This document shows, piece by piece, positions 8,968 to 17,414 of a stretch of DNA of 51,295 bases (the stretch's first letter is position 1; each line of letters begins with the position of its first letter). The position numbers were made by a program, and so were the translations under genes. The DNA is taken from the NCBI GenBank assembly GCA_030527105.1, contig JAUNBK010000018.1, forward strand, positions 1-51,295. Direction: 5' to 3'. Under the pieces are notes generated by a model that saw only the letters and a list, made by a program, of their open reading frames with translations, made no database searches and was not told the origin of the DNA. Origin of the DNA: Planctomycetia bacterium. GTDB taxonomy: Bacteria; Planctomycetota; Planctomycetia; Pirellulales; Thermoguttaceae.

Positions 8968-9552
8968 TCAAGCGCGGGGAGGTCGTTGCGCGCCGCACAT
9001 GATGAGAAATTCGTTATGAATGCCAAAATCCTCATTCAATTCGGGATGGAACGAAATCCCGATTTGATTCTGGTGGCGCACTCCAACGATTCGCCCCTCG
9101 ACCTGAGCGAGAATTTCGACGTCGGGCGCTGCGCTCTCAATAAACGGCGCGCGGATGAACGTCATTGGAACGACGCCCAAGGTCCCAAACTCCGCTTCTG
9201 TATAAAAACTCCCGAGTTGGCGACCATAGGCGTTTCTCTTCACGACGACGGGGAGTGTCCCGAAATGCACACTCTCGTCGTTGGACAAACGCTGTGCGAG
9301 AAGAATCAACCCCGCGCAAACGCCTAAAACCGGGAGCCCAGCAAGAATCCTGCCGCGCAACTCGTCGAACATCTCCAACTCGCGCAGGAGTTTCCCCTGA
9401 ACGGTACTTTCTCCACCAGGGAGAATGAGTCCGTCGAAAGGACGCTCCAAGTCGCGCTTTTGACGCAGTTCGAAGGACTCAACACCAAGCCGATCGAGCA
9501 TCTTTTCGTGCTCAATAAACGCACCTTGAACCGCAAGAACCGCTATTTGCAT
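8968..9552 (-). CDS. pdxT: Glutaminase subunit of pyridoxal 5'-phosphate synthase
   Basis: Class I glutamine amidotransferase that hydrolyses glutamine and channels ammonia to PdxS for vitamin B6 synthesis. 194 residues, the usual length. Visible features are LPGGEST (45-51), the nucleophile GVCAG with Cys79, and the His169/Glu171 pair in SFHPEL. It lies 47 bp after pdxS in the same direction, as in most DXP-independent B6 operons. Confidence 0.95.
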   Translation of the reverse strand: MQIAVLAVQGAFIEHEKMLDRLGVESFELRQKRDLERPFDGLILPGGESTVQGKLLRELEMFDELRGRILAGLPVLGVCAGLILLAQRLSNDESVHFGTLPVVVKRNAYGRQLGSFYTEAEFGTLGVVPMTFIRAPFIESAAPDVEILAQVEGRIVGVRHQNQIGISFHPELNEDFGIHNEFLIMCGAQRPPRA

Positions 9553-9599
9553 GACGATCGCCCCCCATCAATACCCATCATCGGCAGCCACGCTCGACG

Positions 9600-10475
9600 C
9601 TATTTTCCCCGTTCTGCCATGAGGAGTTCAATCTCCCCCTCGTTGATTCCGACCATCGCCTCGCCAAGGTCTTCGGACAGCTCGGCAATCATCTTCGCAT
9701 CGCGAAAATTCGAGACCGCTTTGACGATCGCCTGCGCGCGCTTTGCAGGATTCCCAGATTTGAAGATTCCGGATCCAACGAAGACTCCTTCCGCACCAAG
9801 CTGCATCATGAGAGCCGCATCGGCAGGGGTTGCGACTCCACCCGCCGCGAAATTCACAACCGGGAGGCGCTTATTCTCCCGCACAGAAACCACAAGGTCG
9901 TACCGAACGCGCAGTTCCTTTGCGGCTTCGAAAAGCTCGTCCTCGGGCATCGAAACGATTCGGGCAATCTCGCGATTCATCATTCTCATGTGTCGCACCG
10001 CCTGGATGATGTCCCCGGTTCCCGGCTCACCCTTCGTGCGAATCATGGAGGCACCCTCATTGATACGACGAAGCGCCTCGCCCAAGTCTTTCGCGCCACA
10101 GACAAACGGGACGCGGAACTTGGTTTTGTCGATATGGTGCACATCGTCGGCGGGAGAAAGTACTTCGCTCTCGTCGATGTAGTCGATCTCAATCGCTTCG
10201 AGGATTTGCGCCTCGACAAAATGCCCGATTCGGCACTTTGCCATCACGGGAATCGAGACCGCTTCTTGAATTCCACGAATCATTTTTGGATCGCTCATTC
10301 TCGAAACGCCGCCTGCGGCACGAATGTCGGCAGGGATTCTCTCCAACGCCATCACGGCACACGCCCCGGCTTCCTGCGCAATCCGCGCCTGTTCCGGCGT
10401 CGTGACGTCCATGATCACTCCACCCTTCAGCATTTGAGCAAGTTCTTTGTTCAACTCGTAACGTTTCGCATCCAT
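9600..10475 (-). CDS. pdxS: Pyridoxal 5'-phosphate synthase lyase subunit
   Basis: Builds pyridoxal 5'-phosphate from ribose 5-phosphate, glyceraldehyde 3-phosphate and the ammonia supplied by PdxT. 291 residues, almost the same as the Bacillus enzyme. The key residues are present: Asp23 (VIMDVTT), Lys80 ([10 protein letters not shown]) and Lys148 ([11 protein letters not shown]). I chose ATG 10475 because it gives the family N-terminus [10 protein letters not shown] and has GAGG six nt upstream; the longer frame to 10550 would run into the promoter. Confidence 0.96.
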   Translation of the reverse strand: MDAKRYELNKELAQMLKGGVIMDVTTPEQARIAQEAGACAVMALERIPADIRAAGGVSRMSDPKMIRGIQEAVSIPVMAKCRIGHFVEAQILEAIEIDYIDESEVLSPADDVHHIDKTKFRVPFVCGAKDLGEALRRINEGASMIRTKGEPGTGDIIQAVRHMRMMNREIARIVSMPEDELFEAAKELRVRYDLVVSVRENKRLPVVNFAAGGVATPADAALMMQLGAEGVFVGSGIFKSGNPAKRAQAIVKAVSNFRDAKMIAELSEDLGEAMVGINEGEIELLMAERGK

Positions 10476-10540
10476 TTTTGACCTCGTAAAATAATGTACA
10501 GTTTGACAACAAACGTCCCAGCAACGACACATAGTGCCAT

Positions 10541-10568
10541 ATTCTACCACGAGAGAAAATCAAGTCAA
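10541..10568 (-). promoter_or_regulatory. Predicted promoter of pdxS-pdxT
   Basis: On the minus strand, TTGACT (10563-10568) and TAGAAT (10541-10546) are 16 bp apart, giving a leader of about 60 nt. Repeat copy 2 starts 35 bp upstream of the -35 box. Confidence 0.6.
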
Positions 10569-10603
10569 GGGCGGGGCAGGCAGAATTAAGAAACGCGATG
10601 TAT

Positions 10604-10709
10604 TATACTCCTCGTCGTTTAAAATTCCCGTTTTGCGCGACGCTTTGCGAGCCATGGTGCGTAGCTCCAACGGCGGACGGCACCGGAAATTTCAACGCGA
10701 AGTATTATA
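10604..10709 (+). repeat. Dispersed palindromic repeat, copy 2 (well conserved)
   Basis: 106 bp from TATACTC to TATTATA. It forms a head-to-tail pair with copy 3; the two share or overlap at the terminal TATA. The pair sits between the divergent promoters of pdxS and the HIT gene. Confidence 0.9.
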
Positions 10710-10812
10710 TACTCGTTCTCCTTCAAAATTCCGTTTTTCGCAATGTTTTGCGAGCCGTGGTGCGTAGCTCCAACGGCGGACGGCACCGGAAATTTCAACG
10801 TGAAGTATTATA
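10708..10812 (+). repeat. Dispersed palindromic repeat, copy 3 (well conserved)
   Basis: 105 bp, directly adjoining copy 2 in the same orientation. It ends 14 bp before the -35 box of the HIT gene promoter. Small differences from copy 2 in the left arm (CTTCAAAATT, GCAATG) show that it is not a fresh tandem duplicate. Confidence 0.9.
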
Positions 10813-10826
10813 AAGTCCCCCACGTC

Positions 10827-10855
10827 TTGTTTTTTCCTCAAACTTGGTGTATAAT
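10827..10855 (+). promoter_or_regulatory. Predicted promoter of the HIT gene
   Basis: TTGTTT (10827-10832) and a perfect TATAAT (10850-10855), 17 bp apart, just downstream of repeat copy 3. Confidence 0.6.
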
Positions 10856-10897
10856 GGAGGTGTTGAGTTGTATCCCCATTTTTTAGGAGGTTCGTTC

Positions 10898-11233
10898 ATG
10901 ACGATTTTTGAGAGAATTATTCAGCGTGAAATTCCGGCGTCCATCGTGTACGAGGACGATTTGTGCATTGCGTTTCACGATATCAATCCGCTGGCCCCCG
11001 TCCATATTTTGTTGGTTCCGAAGAAGCCCGTACCGTGCATTGATGCGCTCGAGGAGGAGGATAAGGTTCTGATCGGACACCTTTTCCTCGTTATTTCGAA
11101 AATTGCCGCTCAGAACAAGTTGGAAAACGGTTACCGCGTCATTGCGAACAATGGTCCCGACGCGTGCCAGACGGTCGACCACCTTCACTTCCACATCTTG
11201 GGGGGGAAGCAACTTCCAGACAAATTATCGTAG
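10898..11233 (+). CDS. HIT-family (HinT-like) nucleotide hydrolase
   Basis: 111 residues. The histidine triad HLHFHILGG lies near the C-terminus. Other family features are FERIIQREIP at the start and FHDINPLAPVHILLVPKK. Members hydrolyse purine nucleoside phosphoramidates or acyl-AMP; the physiological substrate here is unknown. ATG 10898 has a perfect AGGAGG (10885-10890) upstream, so the in-frame ATG at 10844, which lies in the promoter, is not used. Confidence 0.93.
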   Translation: MTIFERIIQREIPASIVYEDDLCIAFHDINPLAPVHILLVPKKPVPCIDALEEEDKVLIGHLFLVISKIAAQNKLENGYRVIANNGPDACQTVDHLHFHILGGKQLPDKLS

Positions 11234-11354
11234 TTTGCTGCGGAGGAAGGCTCCAGCCCCCATTAAAATGCACCGATTGAGAGCTTTTTGCGGAGGTTTT
11301 GAGGGGCTAGTTGCCTTTTTTCCTTAAATTTTGGGAAATTTTCTCTTTTTTTGC

Positions 11355-11382
11355 TTGACATTGGCACACTGCGGCGTATACT
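11355..11382 (+). promoter_or_regulatory. Strong predicted promoter of the first PATR/PEP-CTERM gene
   Basis: A perfect -35 TTGACA (11355-11360) and TATACT (11377-11382), 16 bp apart. The leader before ATG 11505 is about 115 nt. It may drive the whole three-gene array. Confidence 0.7.
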
Positions 11383-11504
11383 ATCATGTATTGTGCGAGC
11401 TTGATCTTCTCGTGTGGACAGGGGGTGCGCAAAAAAGATTGGGAAACCGTCGCGTGTGCGGCGGAATGGTATGTACCGTATCACAACCTCACAGGATTTT
11501 TATC

Positions 11505-14138
11505 ATGCGTATGAAAACATTCACTCAGACCGCGTGCGCGTTCAGCGCGTTGATTTTGGTCGCGTCGCCGCTTTTCGCGCAGACGACATACACCAACCAG
11601 AACATCGCTGAAAACGTCAACACCACGGGCAACAACCTTACGATCGAAACGACCGACGGCGACTATTCCATCGGCTCCGACTACGTGATTTCCGGTTCTG
11701 GTACGCTGACCAAGACAGGCTCTGGCGCATTCGCCATCAACAGCGTGAACACTTACACTGGCAACACGACCATCTCGGGCGGCACGCTCGACTTGACCTC
11801 TTCTACCGGCAAGATATACGCGGGCGGATACAACACGTCGACGCTTACTGTGGGGTCTGGCGCAACGTTGAAGATTGCGAACATCGCTTATGGCGGCAAC
11901 CTCGGGGAGCTTCGCAGCAACGCACCGTCGCTTGTGCTCAGTGGCGGCACGCTCGAGATTACCGAATCGACTTCGTGTGGTCGCGGCATTACGCTCTCTG
12001 GGTCGGGCACGATTAGCGTTGCCGAGGGGAAGACCGTGACTTTGAATCAGGATGCAAGCGCATCTGGACTCGTCATTGCAGGCACGGGTAATCTGACCAT
12101 CACCGGAGGCGGTACGCTGGCTCTCTCGAGGAATGGCACCGTCGCTTCTTGGGCGAACACGTATAACGGAACCACCACCATCGTTGGCGCGACACTCGAC
12201 CTGACCGGTGGGGGAATGCTCCGCGTCACTGACAACAATAACACGGTAACGGTTGGAGCCGGCGGAACGCTGCGTCTCACTAATTTTGCGTGGGGAGGAA
12301 GCCTTGGGAATCTGCGTTACAACTCTGGAAATTTCGTCCTGAACGGTGGCACCCTGGAAACCACCACGACACACGAATCAGCCCGCAGCATTACACTCAA
12401 TGCGGACAGCACGATTCGCATAGCAGACGGCACCACACTGACGCTCTCGCCCAACAGCAGCGGAGAGCACGGCATCATCAGCGGCACAGGCGGACTGACC
12501 AAAACCGGCGCGGGTACGCTCACGCTCACTGGCGCGAACACGTACACCGGTGGCACGACGGTTTCGCAGGGAACGCTTGTTTTGAGCAACGCGAGCGCCG
12601 CTGGGACGGGCACCATCACGCTGGGCGACGCGAACACGGGCACGAATAACGTCCAACTTACGCTGACGACAGCCAATACAAATGCAATTGTTGTTTCCGA
12701 GAATGGTTCTGGAACCGTGACGATTGCCGGCGGGGTGCACACGGGTGTACATTCTGGTACGCTAGAAGTGAATCGGGACACGTACCTGACAACGACATAC
12801 ACAGGTACGGGCGATTGGTGGTATCGATTCGATGGTGTAATTTCAGGCACCGGGAACTTAATCATCAATACATTAGGCGGAGCCTCTGCCGCTGTGGCAG
12901 GAAATCGGATTGCTTTGAACAACTCAGATGCAACCTCCTTTTCAGGAAACCTGATTGTTGAAGCGGGAATGCTCCAGATTAACTCCGCCTCAGCGATGGG
13001 AACAGGTGACATTATCCTGGGCAACGCGAACACGGGCACTGCTGCGGCGCAATTGCGCATCGGGGTCGTCATTTCCAATGACATCATTGTGAACACCGAA
13101 ACGTCCCAGATCGGAACTTATAACTCAATGCAGGTCGTAGCAAGTGCCATCACGTTTAACGAAGCGGCGACGCTTTGCGGTGGCTCTGATCGTCTCACGT
13201 TCTCAGGTGCCTGGTCGGGCGATGGCAACATCACCATCGCCACAGGTGGCGGCGGTCAAAACCGCGTGACACACGACACCACCGCCAACACATGGACAGG
13301 CGACATGACCATCAATTCGGGTGCATGTTTCCAACCTGGACACGCATCGACTCTCACGGCAGCAAATTCCGTGACCGTCAACGGTACGCTGCAGCTTAAC
13401 GATGTTGACCAAACCATTGATGGACTTTCCGGCTCAGGAACCATTAAGAATATCGTCGCAACGGGAGGCAAAACCAACACGCTGACAGTCGGGGCAGGCG
13501 GCGCGTCCTCAACCTTCTCTGGAACGATTCAAAATAGCACGGGGCAACTCGCGTTGACGAAAACCGGGGCGGGAACGTTCACATTGATAAACGATGCGAA
13601 CAAACTCACCTACACTGGCGGCACGACGCTCTCCGAAGGACGGCTGAACGTGTCGGGTGCTCTCACAGGAAACCTGACTGCCGACACTCGCGACGGGGCG
13701 GCAGCCCTTGCGGTTTTCTCGCCCGGGGAGAATAATGCGGTTGGAACAACGACCCTCGGCGGGACGGCAACCTTTGCGGACGCGATTTTGAAGATCGAAG
13801 TCGACTCAACCGGGATGGATTTGCTCTCCGTCAACTCCATTTCCTTTACGGACAACTCGGTTTTGGAAATTGACGTGCTCGATGATTTTCTCCTGACAGG
13901 CGGGCTTGAGTACGAACTTTTGAACTCTACGGACGCGTTGCCGACAGTGGATTGGGAGTTTTTAGCGTCGCCCAGCACGAGTTACTTGTGGAATTTCCGC
14001 GTTGCCGGGAACTCGCTCTACGCCTCCGTCGACGCCAACGCTGTGCCAGAGCCAGCGACGTGGGCGCTCCTCGTCTTGGGCGCGTTTGGGTTGTACTTCG
14101 CGCGGAAAAAACATATCCGTACTGTGAGAGGATGCTGA
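11505..14138 (+). CDS. Exported autotransporter-repeat (PATR) protein with PEP-CTERM signal, paralog 1
   Basis: 877 residues. It has a signal peptide ending SPLFAQ, then many repeats of the passenger-associated type (GSGTLTKTGSG..., TYTGGTTVSQGTLVL) that form a right-handed beta-helix. The C-terminus is a PEP-CTERM sorting signal: VPEPATW, a hydrophobic stretch, then ARKK, with an unusually long tail HIRTVRGC. Such proteins are thought to be exported and processed by an exosortase/archaeosortase-type enzyme, none of which is in this window. I start it at ATG 11505 (signal peptide, AGGA upstream); the longer frame covers the promoter. The last 500 bp are almost identical to those of paralog 3. 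Confidence 0.88.
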   Translation: MRMKTFTQTACAFSALILVASPLFAQTTYTNQNIAENVNTTGNNLTIETTDGDYSIGSDYVISGSGTLTKTGSGAFAINSVNTYTGNTTISGGTLDLTSSTGKIYAGGYNTSTLTVGSGATLKIANIAYGGNLGELRSNAPSLVLSGGTLEITESTSCGRGITLSGSGTISVAEGKTVTLNQDASASGLVIAGTGNLTITGGGTLALSRNGTVASWANTYNGTTTIVGATLDLTGGGMLRVTDNNNTVTVGAGGTLRLTNFAWGGSLGNLRYNSGNFVLNGGTLETTTTHESARSITLNADSTIRIADGTTLTLSPNSSGEHGIISGTGGLTKTGAGTLTLTGANTYTGGTTVSQGTLVLSNASAAGTGTITLGDANTGTNNVQLTLTTANTNAIVVSENGSGTVTIAGGVHTGVHSGTLEVNRDTYLTTTYTGTGDWWYRFDGVISGTGNLIINTLGGASAAVAGNRIALNNSDATSFSGNLIVEAGMLQINSASAMGTGDIILGNANTGTAAAQLRIGVVISNDIIVNTETSQIGTYNSMQVVASAITFNEAATLCGGSDRLTFSGAWSGDGNITIATGGGGQNRVTHDTTANTWTGDMTINSGACFQPGHASTLTAANSVTVNGTLQLNDVDQTIDGLSGSGTIKNIVATGGKTNTLTVGAGGASSTFSGTIQNSTGQLALTKTGAGTFTLINDANKLTYTGGTTLSEGRLNVSGALTGNLTADTRDGAAALAVFSPGENNAVGTTTLGGTATFADAILKIEVDSTGMDLLSVNSISFTDNSVLEIDVLDDFLLTGGLEYELLNSTDALPTVDWEFLASPSTSYLWNFRVAGNSLYASVDANAVPEPATWALLVLGAFGLYFARKKHIRTVRGC
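13611..14110 (+). repeat. 500-bp near-identical 3' block shared with paralog 3 (copy A)
   Basis: Aligns without gaps to 19665-20164 with only a few substitutions, clustered at its two ends. It encodes the last beta-repeat, the globular domain and the PEP-CTERM signal. The 5' parts of the two genes are far more diverged. Confidence 0.85.
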
Positions 14139-14149
14139 AAAAAGGAGCT

Positions 14150-14255
14150 TATAATACTTCTCGTTGAAATTTCCGGTGCTGTCCGCCGTTGGAGCTACGC
14201 ACCACGGCTCGCAAAGCGTCGCATAAAACGGGAATTTTATAGGAGAACGAGTATA
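14150..14255 (-). repeat. Dispersed palindromic repeat, copy 4 (well conserved)
   Basis: Reverse orientation, from TATAATACTTC to GAGTATA. It lies between PATR genes 1 and 2, immediately before the leader hairpin of gene 2. Confidence 0.9.
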
Positions 14256-14256
14256 A

Positions 14257-14294
14257 AAGGAGGCGGCAAGGTCGAAACCTTCCGCCATCTCCTT
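14257..14294 (+). promoter_or_regulatory. Leader hairpin before PATR gene 2
   Basis: A stem made of three paired blocks (AAGGA/TCCTT, GGCGG/CCGCC, AAGGT/ACCTT) with one small bulge on each side and a CGAA loop. There is no T run, so it is not a classical terminator. A ribosome site AAGGAAAG follows before ATG 14322. A related but less paired leader precedes gene 3 (17350-17414). Confidence 0.5.
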
Positions 14295-14321
14295 CACATC
14301 CGAATTTTAAGGAAAGATATC

Positions 14322-17300
14322 ATGAATTTCAAAAGAAACTTTTGTGTCGCGTTCAGCGTGCTGATCTTCGTCGCAGCGCCGCTTTTCGCGCAGACGACGT
14401 ACACTGATCAAGACATTGTAGAAGCCGTTGATACTACGAACAACGATGTCACGATTTCCGTTTCGCAGGACGGCGCGAATTCCATCGCTTCTGGCATAGT
14501 GATTTCCGGTACTGGTATGGTGACCAAGACGGGTACAGGAACATTCACCATCAACAGCGTGAACACCTACTCCGGCGGGACGGTTATCTCGGAGGGGACG
14601 CTTGTGTTGGGTCAAGCTGCGACTGCTGGTACGGGCGCTATAAATATCGCTGATGGCGCGACTCTCTCGTTTGGACCTGGTCGGGATGAGCCGCATACCA
14701 TACTTAACAATGTATTCACGGGGAGTGGGAGTATCATTAGAGAAGCCACCACGGCAAACCACGTCTATTTTGGCAACGATTCCTCCATGGCGGGTTTTAC
14801 TGGCACGGTGACAAGCGCGAATGGCAGTACGTATTTCGGCTCCCAGGGTACGACCAGTGCTGTTAACTTCGATGCCTCGCAGTCCACGTGGAATATCACG
14901 GGCGGCACCCTCGCCATGGAGTACACTGGCGTCGTCAAGTTGGGAACGCTCAGTCTCAGTTCGGGTGCCACCTTGCGCAAAGCTGGTAGCGTGAACGCAA
15001 ACTCTGTTTCCGACTTCCAAATTGGAGCCGGAACGCTGGCGGGAAACATCGGCGTAAGTGGCAATGCCAACAATAACAACTTGAAAATAACGAAAGTTGG
15101 CGACGGCACGCTCACCATTTCCAGCACCAATACATATTACACTGGCGGGACGGAGGTTCTCGGGGGCATTTTGAGCATCTCCTCCAACAATAGCCTCGGC
15201 GCAGACTCCAGCGCACTCACGCTCAATGGCGGATCGCTGAACGTCTCGGGAAATGCCGATATGACCTCGCGGACGGTCGTTTTTAGTAAAGATGCTGTTG
15301 TGGACGTGAACGAAAATATCACGGCTCAAATGGCGGGACTCACTGGCGCTGGCGCTTTGACCAAAACCGGTCTGGGCACACTCACACTCACTGGTACGAA
15401 CACCTACGCTGGCGGCACGACCGTCTCGGGGGGCGCGCTTGAGATTTTGAAGGGAAGCACCGTGGCGGGGGATGTCAACGTTACCGAGAACGGCAATCTG
15501 ATTTTGGCCGGGATTACGGGGCTGGATTTATCTGGATACGTTACTGGAGCGATTACCAACGTGGGCACGCTCACGCTCAAGGGGGACAACGTAACATTTC
15601 AAGATTTCGGTTCTGTTTTGGAAGATTACACCGGAACAATCGCAATGGACGGCATCCGATTTGTGACGAAAAACAACAACACCGATATCATCAATGCGAG
15701 TGCCGTCCGCGTCCAAAACGGTGGGCAGTTCTATCGTCAGGGCGGCTCCACTTTCGAGGATAAGACGCTGCAAATCGCGGGGGATGGTTATAACGACAAC
15801 AACAAATATTTCGGAGCAATTCGAGTTGAAGACGATCAGACTTTCGATTCCTTCAATGTCGTTGAACTGGTCGGCGACGCGTCGGTGAGCATCAACGGTG
15901 TGACGTATGTGACCCCGTTTGACCTTGGGGCGTACACGCTCTATCTCGGGCGGTGTGTGGATGAGACGAAAACGCCGTATAGCATTGGCAATCCAACCTT
16001 CACTGGCGCGATTTCGAGCACCACGGGCGGGCTTCGTGTGGGCGGCAACATCACGACAACGCTCTCTGGCGACAATGCGGCGGTGTTGGGCGCTCTTACT
16101 GTCGACACTGGCGCGACCGTTTCGCTCTCCAAAACGGGTGAAAACTCCGTCGGTTCCTTAAATGGCGCAGGTGCGTTCGCGATTGCCGACAATACCAAGC
16201 TGGTCGTAACGGGGAAGGGAGATTTCTCGGGCACCCTTACGGTTGCTGATGGCGCAACGCTTCAATTCAACCGAGGCTCAAATGCGGGCACAGGAACCGT
16301 GACTCTTGAAAAAGACGCGAAGATTACGTTCGGGGGTCCAGGGGTGGACGTCACGAAACTCTTTAACACGTTCACAGGAAGCGGAACTATCGAAAGAACA
16401 AGTGCTTCTGGTGGATACAACCTCTATTTCGAGAACGGTTCCTCCATGGCGGATTTTACTGGCATGGTATCGAACAGCTCTGGCTCCATATTTATCGGCT
16501 CGGCGAGCACGGAGGTGAATTTCGACGCGTCAAAATCCACGTGGAACTTCACGAACGGCACCCTTGCCATGGAGTATACCGGTGTCGTCAAGTTGGGAAC
16601 GCTTAATCTCAGTCAGCGCGCCACTTTGCGCAAAGGCGGCAATACGAACGCAAGCTCGGTTTCCGACTTCCAAATCGGAGCTGGGACGCTGGAGGGAAAC
16701 ATCGGCATCGCGGGCACTGATGACACCGCTACCAACCGCAATAATGTGAAAATAACGAAAGTCGGCGACGGCACGCTCACCATCGCCGCCGCGAGTTCGT
16801 ACCACACTGGTGGGACGGAACTTCAGGGTGGGCGCCTGAACGTGTCGGGAGATCTCAGCGGTGACTTGTTGGCGGACACGATCGACGGGGCAGCGTCGCT
16901 CGCGGTCTTCTCGCCCGGGTTGGACAATGCTGTCGGAACCGCCACGATCGGAGGGGTCGCGAATTTTGCGGACGCAGTGTTGAGAATCGAAGTCGATACA
17001 ACCGGTGCCGACCGCCTCATTGCTGATGAGTTCCTATTTTCGACCGAGTCGGTTTTGGAGATCGTCCCTTTGGAGGGTTTCCTTTTAAGCGGCAGTCTTG
17101 AATACGCCATTTTGGAGTCGACGGAAATCTTACCGAATGTGGTCTGGGAGACTTTGGCGTCGCTTGAGACGAACGCTCTCTGGAACTTCTACACGAATGA
17201 AGCCGGGACAATACTGTACGCCTCGTTCGGTTCCAACTCGGTGCCAGAGCCAGCGACGTGGGCGCTCTTAATTTTGGGCGCGTTCGGGTTGTATTTCGCG

Positions 17301-17336
17301 CGGAAAAAACAGATCGGTATTGTGAGGCAAACCTAA
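14322..17336 (+). CDS. Exported autotransporter-repeat (PATR) protein with PEP-CTERM signal, paralog 2
   Basis: 1004 residues. The signal peptide MNFKRNFCVAFSVL ends at PLFAQ and is nearly the same as that of paralog 3. Beta-helix repeats follow, and the C-terminal VPEPATWALLILGAFGLYF ends in ARKK with the tail QIGIVRQT. The passenger carries an internal duplication of about 155 residues (encoded near 14706-15167 and again near 16364-16830) with shared landmarks FTGSGS/T, AMEYTGVVKLGTL, VSDFQIGAGTL and KITKVGDGTLTI. Such growth by duplication is common in repetitive surface proteins. Function is unknown; a surface or adhesion role is inferred from the class. Confidence 0.88.
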   Translation: MNFKRNFCVAFSVLIFVAAPLFAQTTYTDQDIVEAVDTTNNDVTISVSQDGANSIASGIVISGTGMVTKTGTGTFTINSVNTYSGGTVISEGTLVLGQAATAGTGAINIADGATLSFGPGRDEPHTILNNVFTGSGSIIREATTANHVYFGNDSSMAGFTGTVTSANGSTYFGSQGTTSAVNFDASQSTWNITGGTLAMEYTGVVKLGTLSLSSGATLRKAGSVNANSVSDFQIGAGTLAGNIGVSGNANNNNLKITKVGDGTLTISSTNTYYTGGTEVLGGILSISSNNSLGADSSALTLNGGSLNVSGNADMTSRTVVFSKDAVVDVNENITAQMAGLTGAGALTKTGLGTLTLTGTNTYAGGTTVSGGALEILKGSTVAGDVNVTENGNLILAGITGLDLSGYVTGAITNVGTLTLKGDNVTFQDFGSVLEDYTGTIAMDGIRFVTKNNNTDIINASAVRVQNGGQFYRQGGSTFEDKTLQIAGDGYNDNNKYFGAIRVEDDQTFDSFNVVELVGDASVSINGVTYVTPFDLGAYTLYLGRCVDETKTPYSIGNPTFTGAISSTTGGLRVGGNITTTLSGDNAAVLGALTVDTGATVSLSKTGENSVGSLNGAGAFAIADNTKLVVTGKGDFSGTLTVADGATLQFNRGSNAGTGTVTLEKDAKITFGGPGVDVTKLFNTFTGSGTIERTSASGGYNLYFENGSSMADFTGMVSNSSGSIFIGSASTEVNFDASKSTWNFTNGTLAMEYTGVVKLGTLNLSQRATLRKGGNTNASSVSDFQIGAGTLEGNIGIAGTDDTATNRNNVKITKVGDGTLTIAAASSYHTGGTELQGGRLNVSGDLSGDLLADTIDGAASLAVFSPGLDNAVGTATIGGVANFADAVLRIEVDTTGADRLIADEFLFSTESVLEIVPLEGFLLSGSLEYAILESTEILPNVVWETLASLETNALWNFYTNEAGTILYASFGSNSVPEPATWALLILGAFGLYFARKKQIGIVRQT

Positions 17337-17414
17337 AACTAATCATGAAAGCGAGGTGGAAAGGTCGAAACGTTCGGTCTTCTCCTTCACATCCAAACTA
17401 TAAGGAAACATATC

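Noticed and set aside
10534..10813. Short frames containing VLRDALRA.VRSSNGGR across repeat copies
   Set aside because: The same peptide appears wherever the repeat is translated, in several frames and both orientations; it is a product of the repeat, not a gene family.
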